DNA of 13,703 nucleotides from AC-9 sp051984395 (GTDB lineage: Bacteria; Actinomycetota; Acidimicrobiia; Acidimicrobiales; AC-9): assembly GCA_051984395.1 (NCBI GenBank), contig JBPYEZ010000101.1, positions 1-13,703 on the forward strand, read 5' to 3'. This document shows, piece by piece, positions 5,244 through 11,605 of the stretch. Made by a program: the position numbers and the translations under genes. The notes under the pieces were generated by a model. That model had not been told where the DNA came from, searched no databases, and worked only from the letters and a program-made list of their open reading frames with translations. How positions within the stretch are numbered: position 1 is the first letter of the stretch; each line of letters opens with the position of its first letter.

Positions 5244-7119
5244 CGCGCCCACCCCGGCCCCGCCGCGACCGCATCGTGTTGGCGACGGCTACGACGCGGG
5301 GATCCGACAAGGCGCGCTCGAGCGGGACGGGGAGGGCCAACGACCAGTTCGGCCAGGCGTCGCTCGTGCCGGGCATGTTCGGCCGCTCCTCGACCTCGAG
5401 GGCGTCCTCGAGCGTCGCCGTGACCAACATGCTGGTGGCCGCGGCCAGCAGCCGGTAGGCGGCCACGATCACCTCCCCCAACGGGGCATCGTCGTCGAGG
5501 CCCAGGAGGGTCCGCAGCCGGGATCGAACGGCGTCGACGGCGGTGGCGTCGGGCTCGAGGCCCAGCCGCCGCTGGGCGGACAGGTCGGCGCCGGTCCACA
5601 AGCCGGCGACGGTGGGCAGGTCGTGGGTGCTGATCGACGCCATGGAAGCGGCCGGGAAGTCGGCTGGACTGCCCTCCTCGAACCACAGCACCCGGGACGA
5701 CAGCACGTTCCGCCTGGCCAGCTCCTCCCTCATGAACGGCTCGACGGTGCCGAGGTCCTCGCCGACGACGAAGGCCCCGGCCCGGTCGCTCTCCAGGGCC
5801 ATCACGTCGAGGAGGTCGTCCGACGGGTACCGCACGTAGGCGCCTTCTCGCGGATCCGTCCCGATCGGCACCCAGAACTGGCGAAAGAGCCCCATGACGT
5901 GGTCCACCCGCAACCCACCTCCGGCCCGGAGGTTGGCTCGGACGGTCCCGGCGAAGGGCTCGTAGCCGGCGGCGCGCAGCTTCCAGGGGTCGAAGGGCGG
6001 TAGACCCCAGTCCTGCCCGAGCCGGTTGAAGGCGTCGGGCGGAGCACCGATGGCCATGTCGGGAGCGAGCACGTCCTGCCACATCCAGGCGTCGGCACCG
6101 TCGGGATCGACGCCGACGGCCAGGTCCTGCACGAGGTGGGCCACGACGCCCGCGCCCTCCAGCTGCCGGTCGAGCAGCCACTGCAGCCACTCGTGGAAGC
6201 GAACGCGACGTCGATGTCGCGAGACGAACGCGGACACGCCCGCGCCCTCCGGATGACGCACGTCCGCCGGCCAGTGGCGCCAGATCCCGGGGTGCATCTC
6301 GGACAGGGCGCAGAAGGCGGCATAACGGCCGAGGAGCGGCTGCTGTGCGTCGCAGTACCTGTCGAAATCGGCGTCGCCGCCGAAGCGGTCCCACAATCGC
6401 TCGAGAGCGGTCAGCTTCAGCTCCCAGACCCGGTCGCGCTGGAGGAGCCGTTGCTCGTTCAGGGCCCGCCCGCTGGCAGCCAGCTCGTCCAGTCCCTCGA
6501 GCTCGCTGCCTGCGGCTCCCGGCACCTCGTCGATCCGCAGGCAGAGGGGGTTGCGCCAGCACCGACTGCTCGGAGAATACGGACTGGCCGCTTGCGGCAC
6601 CCCGGGACGACCGGCGTGAAGCGGGCTCACGAGAACCGTCGACCCCCCCTGACCAGCGGACCACTGGGCCAGGCTTCGCAGGTCGGCGAGGTCGCCGATA
6701 CCCCAGCTTCGCCCCGATCGCAGGGCGGGAAGCTGCACCGCCCAGCCCCAGCCCATCGGCCCCTCGGGCAACCGGCAGTGCCCGGGGCTCACGATCAGAC
6801 GCGTCGTCCGACCGTCGGTCTCTCGACGCAGTTGGTGATAGCCCCGCGGCACGCCCGGCGGCAGCCGGTCCCGTACGCTCACCGACGTCCCGTCCTCCAG
6901 CGTCAGCTCCCAAGGGCCGGGCAGCGACACGTCGTCGTCGTCGCGCACGACCCGAACAGGCAGCGGGCCGTCGTGACCGGGGCGCGTCGCGCTGGCGCCG
7001 AGTGCGTCGCCGATCGCCTCCAGGGTCGAACGGGGCGCCTCGTGCCACCGGCCATCGCCGCCGCGGTACGCGGGCTCGACACCCCACTCCCGCAGATCCG
7101 GAATGCGGCGGGCGTGCAC
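5239..7119 (-). CDS. malQ: 4-alpha-glucanotransferase (GH77, amylomaltase)
   Basis: A 626-residue enzyme that moves alpha-1,4-glucan segments between maltodextrins, used in maltose and glycogen breakdown in the cytosol. Residues about 1-115 are the N-terminal beta-rich extension found in many bacterial MalQ proteins. The GH77 barrel follows: GWGWAVQLPALRSGRSWGIGD (123-143), the family hallmark ASPYSP (178-183), the nucleophile D406 in RVDH, the acid/base E454 in VVGEDLGTV, the transition-state Asp D500 in STHDLPT, and ERPNMPGT (578-585). All three catalytic acids are present, so it should be active. The GTG start at 7119 has no Shine-Dalgarno site but a TAACCT hexamer lies 6 nt upstream. The gene is monocistronic in this view, divergent from the alpha/beta hydrolase and convergent with the ligase. 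No other glycogen or maltose gene is nearby. Confidence 0.93.
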   Translation of the reverse strand: MHARRIPDLREWGVEPAYRGGDGRWHEAPRSTLEAIGDALGASATRPGHDGPLPVRVVRDDDDVSLPGPWELTLEDGTSVSVRDRLPPGVPRGYHQLRRETDGRTTRLIVSPGHCRLPEGPMGWGWAVQLPALRSGRSWGIGDLADLRSLAQWSAGQGGSTVLVSPLHAGRPGVPQAASPYSPSSRCWRNPLCLRIDEVPGAAGSELEGLDELAASGRALNEQRLLQRDRVWELKLTALERLWDRFGGDADFDRYCDAQQPLLGRYAAFCALSEMHPGIWRHWPADVRHPEGAGVSAFVSRHRRRVRFHEWLQWLLDRQLEGAGVVAHLVQDLAVGVDPDGADAWMWQDVLAPDMAIGAPPDAFNRLGQDWGLPPFDPWKLRAAGYEPFAGTVRANLRAGGGLRVDHVMGLFRQFWVPIGTDPREGAYVRYPSDDLLDVMALESDRAGAFVVGEDLGTVEPFMREELARRNVLSSRVLWFEEGSPADFPAASMASISTHDLPTVAGLWTGADLSAQRRLGLEPDATAVDAVRSRLRTLLGLDDDAPLGEVIVAAYRLLAAATSMLVTATLEDALEVEERPNMPGTSDAWPNWSLALPVPLERALSDPRVVAVANTMRSRRGRGGRG

Positions 7120-7125
7120 CGGGCG

Positions 7126-7131
7126 AGGTTA
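7126..7131 (-). promoter_or_regulatory. Candidate -10 element (TAACCT) for a leaderless malQ transcript
   Basis: On the minus strand TAACCT ends 6 nt before the GTG at 7119, with no Shine-Dalgarno between. Its last two plus-strand bases, 7130-7131, are shared with a plus-strand TANNNT hexamer facing the other way. Confidence 0.5.
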
Positions 7132-7135
7132 GTGT
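7130..7135 (+). promoter_or_regulatory. Candidate -10 element (TAGTGT) for the alpha/beta hydrolase gene
   Basis: TAGTGT ends 19 nt before the ATG at 7155, giving a leader of about a dozen bases without a clear ribosome site. It overlaps the malQ -10 candidate by 2 bp, so the two promoters would compete for the same stretch. Confidence 0.35.
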
Positions 7136-7154
7136 CCGCGACTGGGCCCCCACT

Positions 7155-8021
7155 ATGGTCACGTCGGTGTCGCCGCCCACCGTGAGGACCAGCGACGGCG
7201 TCGAGATCGCCGTCCACGACCTCGGGGGAGACGGGCCGCCCCTGCTCTTCGCCCACGCCACCGGGTTCCACGGGCTCGTGTTCGCTCCCATCGCCCAACT
7301 CCTGGGCGGGCAGTTCAACGGCACCGCCCTCGACGAGCGCGGCCACGGCGACTCCGGCCTGCCCCCGCGGATGGACTTCGACTGGCGCGGCTTCGCCAGC
7401 GACATCCTGGCCACCGTGGACGGCCTGGGGTTGACGCGACCGTTCGGCGTCGGCCATTCGGGTGGCGGCGCCGGCCTGCTGCTGGCCGAGCAGACCCGTC
7501 CGGGAACGTTCCGGGCGCTCTACCTCTTCGAGCCCATCGTGTTCCCCCCCACCGGACCCTTTCCCGGCGGGTCGAGCGACAATCCCATGGCGGCCTCGGC
7601 CCGACGCCGCCGGGAGATCTTCGGGTCTCGTCAGGAAGCCTTCGACAACTACGCCTCCAAGCCGCCATTCGACCGGCTCGCTCCCGAGGCGCTGCGGGCC
7701 TACGTCGATCACGGCTTCGCCAACCTGGACGACGGGCGTGTCCGCCTCAAGTGCCGGGGCGAGACAGAGGCACTCGTCTACGAGCACAGCTGGAGCCACG
7801 AGACCTACGACCACCTGCCCGAGGTCAGCTGTCCGGTGACGGTGGCCTGTGGCGCCACGTCCGACACCTTCGGGGCCCCGCTGGTCGAGGCGATCGTCGA
7901 TCGCCTCCCGCGCGCCCGCGCCGAGGTCGTGCCCGGTGTCGGTCACTTCGGACCCCTCGAGGACCCTGCCCTCCTGGCCCGGTCGATCCGATCGGCCTTC
8001 CTGATCGAGAGTCCAGGCTGA
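7155..8021 (+). CDS. Alpha/beta hydrolase
   Basis: A 288-residue alpha/beta hydrolase. HATGFHG (34-40) forms the oxyanion-hole loop, the nucleophile elbow is GHSGGG with S102, the acid is probably D237 in GATSDTFG, and the histidine is H264 in GVGHFGPLED, giving a complete Ser-Asp-His triad. The cap between residues about 130 and 215 is helical. There is no signal peptide, so it is likely cytosolic. The family covers esterases, lipases, haloperoxidase-like and C-C hydrolases, and the substrate is not readable. The ATG at 7155 is preferred because the open frame further upstream is antisense to malQ and low in hydrophobic structure. It is the first plus-strand gene after the divergent spacer and is followed 46 bp later by the nuclease gene, which has its own promoter candidate. 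Confidence 0.87.
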   Translation: MVTSVSPPTVRTSDGVEIAVHDLGGDGPPLLFAHATGFHGLVFAPIAQLLGGQFNGTALDERGHGDSGLPPRMDFDWRGFASDILATVDGLGLTRPFGVGHSGGGAGLLLAEQTRPGTFRALYLFEPIVFPPTGPFPGGSSDNPMAASARRRREIFGSRQEAFDNYASKPPFDRLAPEALRAYVDHGFANLDDGRVRLKCRGETEALVYEHSWSHETYDHLPEVSCPVTVACGATSDTFGAPLVEAIVDRLPRARAEVVPGVGHFGPLEDPALLARSIRSAFLIESPG

Positions 8022-8053
8022 GGTCATTCCCCCGCGGCGACACACCCCGCCTC

Positions 8054-8059
8054 TAGCCT
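8054..8059 (+). promoter_or_regulatory. Candidate -10 element (TAGCCT) for a leaderless transcript of the nuclease gene
   Basis: TAGCCT ends 8 nt before the ATG at 8068. It is the same hexamer as before the acyl-CoA ligase gene. GTGGGG between hexamer and ATG is a poor Shine-Dalgarno match and is too close to the start. Confidence 0.5.
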
Positions 8060-8067
8060 GTGGGGCG

Positions 8068-8883
8068 ATGTCCCTTCCGCTTCCCAGCGCCCTGTCCCCC
8101 TCCAAGGTGTCGTCGTTCAAGGACTGCGCGCTGGCGTTCCGCTTCTCGGCCATCGATCGCCTGCCCGAGCCTCCCTCCCCGTGGACGTTCAAGGGCAACC
8201 TCGTCCATCGCGCCCTGGAGCAGCTCTTCTGGCTGGTCCCGGCCGGGCAGCGCTCCCTGGAGGCGGGACTCGAGCAGCTCGACCAGGCCTGGCGGACCGC
8301 CCAGGACGAGCCCGAGCTCGCTGCCCTGGAGCTCACCAGGACCGAGGCCGACGAGCTGCGGGCCGACACCGACCAGCTCGTCCGCGGCTACTTCGAGCTC
8401 GAGGACCCCGACCTGGTGAGGGCGGTGGGCGTGGAGCTCGCTCTGGAAGCCGACCTGGGTGACCTGCGCCTGAGAGGCGTCATCGACCGGCTCGACGTCG
8501 ATCCCGAGGGGCGGCTGGTGATCACCGACTACAAGACGGGGCGGGTCCCGGGTCAGGCGCAGGAGCAGCTGCGCCTGGCCGGGGTCCACTTCTACGCCTT
8601 CCTGTGCGAGCAGGTGCTCGGGGAGCGCCCCGCCCGGGTGCAGCTGCTCTACCTGCGCGAGCCGATGAGCATCTCCACGGTCCCGTCGGACCAGTCGATG
8701 CAGGGACTGCGCCGCAAGACGTCGGCGATCTGGTCGGCGATCGAACGGGCCTGCCGCCTCGAGGACTTTCGGCCCAAGCCGTCGGCGTTGTGCGAGTACT
8801 GCAGCTGGCAGGCCTACTGTCCTGCGTTCGGCGGTGACCCCGCCCGCGCCGTGGAGGTGCTGGGCCAGCCGACGCTGGTCTGA
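8068..8883 (+). CDS. RecB-like PD-(D/E)XK nuclease with predicted 4Fe-4S cluster
   Basis: A 271-residue stand-alone nuclease domain of the RecB/AddB/Cas4 group. Motifs appear in order: C20 near the N-terminus (SSFKDCALAFRF), H47 in KGNLVHRALE, E123, D140 in GVIDRLD, D154 and K156 in VITDYKTG, then Q167 in EQLRLAGVHFYA, the QxxxY-type motif. At the C-terminus C242, C245 and C251 give CX2CX5C. With C20 this matches the four-cysteine iron-sulfur staple known from AddB and Cas4. Metal and catalytic residues are all present, so it should cut DNA, probably single-stranded ends. There is no helicase part and no CRISPR array or cas1 nearby, so Cas4 is not assigned. The PAP2 gene begins 1 nt after its stop, indicating one transcript. 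Confidence 0.88.
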   Translation: MSLPLPSALSPSKVSSFKDCALAFRFSAIDRLPEPPSPWTFKGNLVHRALEQLFWLVPAGQRSLEAGLEQLDQAWRTAQDEPELAALELTRTEADELRADTDQLVRGYFELEDPDLVRAVGVELALEADLGDLRLRGVIDRLDVDPEGRLVITDYKTGRVPGQAQEQLRLAGVHFYAFLCEQVLGERPARVQLLYLREPMSISTVPSDQSMQGLRRKTSAIWSAIERACRLEDFRPKPSALCEYCSWQAYCPAFGGDPARAVEVLGQPTLV

Positions 8884-8884
8884 G

Positions 8885-9514
8885 ATGCTCCGCAGCGTCG
8901 CCGCCCGGCGGGCGGGCCGGGCCGACCGGGCTGCAGAGCCGTCGACCCTCCGCAACCTGGTCGCCGCCTTCGACCAGCGCGCCGACGACGCCTTCGACCG
9001 GCTCCGGGGCACTGGCATTGCCGACCGCGTGTTCTATGGCGCATCGGCCCTGGGCGACCGCAGCCTGATCTGGCTGATCGTCGGCGCCGCCCGGGCCCTG
9101 GGTTCCGAGCGCCGGTGGCGGTCGGCGGTGAGGATGGCGGCGGCCCTGGCGATCGAGTCGGTGTTGGTGAACGTCGGCGTCAAGTCGCTCTTCGGGCGGC
9201 GGCGACCCCCATCGCCGGGCACCCGTCCGCTGCCCCTCCGCCAGCCTGTCACCAGCAGCTTCCCCAGCGGCCACGCCACGTCGGCCTTCTGCGCCGCCGG
9301 GCTGCTGTCCGAGGACGACCGCCTGTGGCCCCTCTACTACGGCCTCGCCGTGATCGTCGCCTCGAGCAGGGTGCACGTCCGCATCCATCATGCGTCCGAC
9401 GTGCTGGCCGGGGCGGCGATCGGCGCCCTGCTCGGACGGATCGGCCGGCGCCTCGCCCCGTTGCCGCCCCCGCCGAGGCGAGGGGTGGAATCTCGCGCCG
9501 GTCTGCCGCGTTGA
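8885..9514 (+). CDS. PAP2-family phosphatase
   Basis: A 209-residue PAP2 superfamily protein with the full three-part signature: K100-X6-R107-P108, P127-S128-G129-H130, and S161-R162-X5-H168-X3-D172. H130 and H168 are the expected catalytic histidines. Hydrophobic helices at about 59-71, 84-98, 131-141, 150-160 and 172-186 suggest a membrane protein with its active site at the membrane face, where relatives remove phosphate from phosphatidate or prenyl diphosphates. The first 40 residues are Arg/Ala-rich and non-membrane, and the last 20 are Pro/Arg-rich. ATG at 8885 follows the nuclease stop after a single base and has no separate Shine-Dalgarno, so translation is probably coupled. The substrate is not determined by sequence; phosphatidate would fit the nearby WS/DGAT. 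Confidence 0.88.
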   Translation: MLRSVAARRAGRADRAAEPSTLRNLVAAFDQRADDAFDRLRGTGIADRVFYGASALGDRSLIWLIVGAARALGSERRWRSAVRMAAALAIESVLVNVGVKSLFGRRRPPSPGTRPLPLRQPVTSSFPSGHATSAFCAAGLLSEDDRLWPLYYGLAVIVASSRVHVRIHHASDVLAGAAIGALLGRIGRRLAPLPPPPRRGVESRAGLPR

Positions 9515-9521
9515 CGGGTTT

Positions 9522-10127
9522 ATGACCAAATTGTCATTCGACGTCAACTGGGATTACCGCTGCCCCTTCGCCCGCAACGCCCACGAGCACCTGGTGACGG
9601 CCCTCGCCGGGGGTGCCGGCTGGGAGGTCGGCTTCGTTCCGTTCTCCCTCGGCCAGGTCCATGTCGAGGAGGGTCGGCCGGCCGTCTGGGACGATCCCGA
9701 CAAGGCTCCCAACCTGCTCGCCATGCAGGCCGGCATCGTGGTGCGGGACCGCTACCCGGAGGCGTTCAACGACGTGCACCTGGGCCTGTTCCGAGCCCGC
9801 CACGACGAGAGCAAGGATCTCCGCGAGGAGACCGAGGTGGGTCGGGTGCTGGCCGCCAACGGTGTGGACCCCGGTCGGGTGATGGCCGAGATCGCCGACG
9901 GATGGCCGCTCGAGACGTTCCGCAAGGCCCACGAGAGCTGGGTCAACGACCATCAGGCGTTCGGTGTGCCGACCTTCGTGGTGGACGGTCAGGCTGCCTT
10001 CGTCAGGCTCATGACCCGTCCCCAGGGGGACGTCGAGCTCGCCCGCTCGACCATCGAGCACGTCGTCACCCTGACCCGGAGCCGACCTGAGCTCAACGAG
10101 TTCAAGCACACCAGCATCGCCCGCTGA
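9522..10127 (+). CDS. DsbA-family thioredoxin-fold protein with a single active-site cysteine
   Basis: A 201-residue cytosolic DsbA-like protein. The N-terminal strand and active site read FDVNWDYRCPFARNAHEHL with C14-P15-F16-A17, so the second cysteine of CXXC is replaced by Ala. The helical insertion spans about 60-140. The cis-proline loop is FGVPTFVVDG with P150. Single-cysteine DsbA relatives include 2-hydroxychromene-2-carboxylate isomerases and kappa-type transferases, which bind a low-molecular-weight thiol instead of making disulfides. In an actinobacterium mycothiol would be the natural partner, but that is inference. No signal peptide is present. ATG at 9522 lies 7 nt after the PAP2 stop in a locally A+T-richer patch and lacks a Shine-Dalgarno. 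An upstream extension in the same frame would overlap PAP2 and is rejected. It is probably in one unit with the nuclease and PAP2. Confidence 0.83.
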   Translation: MTKLSFDVNWDYRCPFARNAHEHLVTALAGGAGWEVGFVPFSLGQVHVEEGRPAVWDDPDKAPNLLAMQAGIVVRDRYPEAFNDVHLGLFRARHDESKDLREETEVGRVLAANGVDPGRVMAEIADGWPLETFRKAHESWVNDHQAFGVPTFVVDGQAAFVRLMTRPQGDVELARSTIEHVVTLTRSRPELNEFKHTSIAR

Positions 10128-10157
10128 CGTCCCCGTTCTCGCACGAGGAGCAGGCGG

Positions 10158-10163
10158 TACCCT
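10158..10163 (+). promoter_or_regulatory. Candidate -10 element (TACCCT) for a leaderless transcript of the WS/DGAT gene
   Basis: TACCCT ends 7 nt before the ATG at 10171. TTCTCG at 10136-10141, 16 nt upstream, is a possible poor -35. A purine run GAGGAGCAGG (10145-10154) is too far from the ATG to act as a Shine-Dalgarno. Confidence 0.45.
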
Positions 10164-10170
10164 GACGTCG

Positions 10171-11583
10171 ATGTCACAGGACGCGCACCCTGGGCCGGAG
10201 CCGCTCACCGGGCCCGAGGCCCTCATGTGGACCGTCGAGCGTGACCCGGTGCTGCGGTCGTCCTTCCTCAACCTGACGCTGCTCGATCGCGCCCCCGACT
10301 ACGACCGCTTCGCCGCCCGCATTGCCAATGCCGTCCGGGTACTGCCCCGTCTCCGCCAGCGGATCGAGCTGGCCCAGCTGCCGCTGGCGCCGCCCGAATG
10401 GGTGGACGATCCCGAGTTCGACCTCGGCTACCACCTCCGCCGCGTCGCGCTCCCGGCGCCAGGGGACGACCGCCAGCTCCTCGATCTCGGCGCCCTGTGG
10501 CTGCAGGACCCGTTCGACACCCGTCGCCCTCTGTGGCAGATGACCATCGTCGAGGGGCTGTCCGGTGGGCGAGCCGCGCTGCTGGCCAAGCTCCACCACG
10601 CCGTGACCGACGGTGTTGGGGGAGTCCGCTTGTCGAGCAGCTTCATCGACCTGTCGCGGGACGCGCCCGATCCCGAGCCCCTCACCGGCGAGGGCGCAGT
10701 CGAAGCGGCACCGTTCGAGAGCGGGCCGATCCGACTGATGACCGAGATGCGCCGCCAGCTCGGGCGGGTGCCGCACGCGGTCAGCGGCATGTGGAGCGGC
10801 GCCGTCGGGATCGCCTCGCACCCCCAGGAGCTGGGTCGCGAGGCGGCCGAGGTGCTGGAGAGCGCGCGATCGATGGTGCGTCAGGCGCTGGTCACCGACG
10901 GCGCCCGTTCGCCGCTGTGGGCCGGGAAGCGCTCCACCGCCCGGCACTTCGAGATCCTGAGCATCGACCTCGACGATGCGAAACGGACCGCCGGGGCGCT
11001 CGGAGGCACCGTCAACGACGTGTTCGTGACCGGCGTCGCCGGGGGCGCGGCCGCCTACCACCGTGCACGCGGGGTCGAGGCCGACGAGTTGCGCATCTCG
11101 ATGCCGGTGAGCACCCGTCACGACCGGTCGGTGGCGGGCAACTCCTTCACCCCGGCCCGGGTGCTGGTGCCGGCCGGGATCGCCGACCCGGTCGAGCGGT
11201 TCCGGGCCGTCCACGAGCGCCTCGCCGCCGTCAAGGCCGAGCGGGCTCTCGGCCTCTCCGACGCGCTGACAAGCGTCCTGACCGGTCTACCGGGCCCGCT
11301 GCTCACCCGGCTGGTCCGTCAGCAGGTGGAGACGGTGGACCTGGCCGCTTCCAACGTGCGGGGCGCGCCGGTCGACATCTTCGTGGCCGGTGCCCGTGTC
11401 CTGTCCAACCATCCCATGGGCCCGACGGGCGGCACCGCCTTCAACGCCAGCGTGCTGTCGTACCGCTCCCAGCTCGACATGGGCATCAACAGCGACTCGG
11501 CCGCCATCGACGACCCCGTCCTCCTTCGTCACTGCATCGCCGAGTCCCTCGCCGAGGTCATGGCGAAGGCGCCCGCCACCTGA
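10171..11583 (+). CDS. Wax ester synthase / acyl-CoA:diacylglycerol acyltransferase (WS/DGAT)
   Basis: A 470-residue acyltransferase of the WS/DGAT family, normal in length. It would transfer an acyl group from acyl-CoA to diacylglycerol or a fatty alcohol, making storage triacylglycerol or wax ester. The catalytic HHXXXDG motif is exact at 142-148 (HHAVTDG). The conserved PLW is at 120-122, and N282-D283 in GGTVNDVFV matches the family's ND motif. The C-terminal domain carries SNVRGAP (394-400), MGPTGGTAFNASVLSYR (416-432) and LDMGINSD (435-442), all typical. There is no signal peptide; relatives sit at the membrane surface and on lipid bodies. The start at 10171 is favoured by the LTGPEALMW block close after it, conserved at the N-terminus of this family, and by the TANNNT hexamer upstream. 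The SDR gene begins 22 bp after its stop. The acyl acceptor cannot be told from sequence. Confidence 0.92.
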   Translation: MSQDAHPGPEPLTGPEALMWTVERDPVLRSSFLNLTLLDRAPDYDRFAARIANAVRVLPRLRQRIELAQLPLAPPEWVDDPEFDLGYHLRRVALPAPGDDRQLLDLGALWLQDPFDTRRPLWQMTIVEGLSGGRAALLAKLHHAVTDGVGGVRLSSSFIDLSRDAPDPEPLTGEGAVEAAPFESGPIRLMTEMRRQLGRVPHAVSGMWSGAVGIASHPQELGREAAEVLESARSMVRQALVTDGARSPLWAGKRSTARHFEILSIDLDDAKRTAGALGGTVNDVFVTGVAGGAAAYHRARGVEADELRISMPVSTRHDRSVAGNSFTPARVLVPAGIADPVERFRAVHERLAAVKAERALGLSDALTSVLTGLPGPLLTRLVRQQVETVDLAASNVRGAPVDIFVAGARVLSNHPMGPTGGTAFNASVLSYRSQLDMGINSDSAAIDDPVLLRHCIAESLAEVMAKAPAT

Positions 11584-11592
11584 CGCGCCCCC

Positions 11593-11598
11593 TAGGAT
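11593..11598 (+). promoter_or_regulatory. Candidate -10 element (TAGGAT) for a leaderless transcript of the SDR gene
   Basis: TAGGAT ends 7 nt before the GTG at 11606, in the 22-nt gap after the WS/DGAT stop. No Shine-Dalgarno is present. It allows the SDR gene its own transcript in addition to read-through. Confidence 0.45.
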
Positions 11599-11605
11599 CC
11601 TCGCC

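Noticed and set aside
6345..7154. Upstream extension of the alpha/beta hydrolase frame by 270 residues
   Set aside because: It is antisense to the catalytic part of malQ, Arg/Ser/Pro-rich, and the hydrolase fold begins normally just after ATG 7155.
6903..8369. 488-residue minus-strand frame across malQ's start, the hydrolase and the nuclease
   Set aside because: It is opposite three genes with intact catalytic motifs and has no recognisable domain.
8068..8883. Cas4 of a CRISPR system
   Set aside because: The Fe-S nuclease pattern fits, but no cas1/cas2 or repeat array is present in the window, and a RecB/AddB-like stand-alone nuclease explains the gene as well.
8053..9547. Minus-strand frames opposite the nuclease and PAP2 genes
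   Set aside because: They are shadow frames. The plus strand holds complete nuclease and PAP2 signatures.
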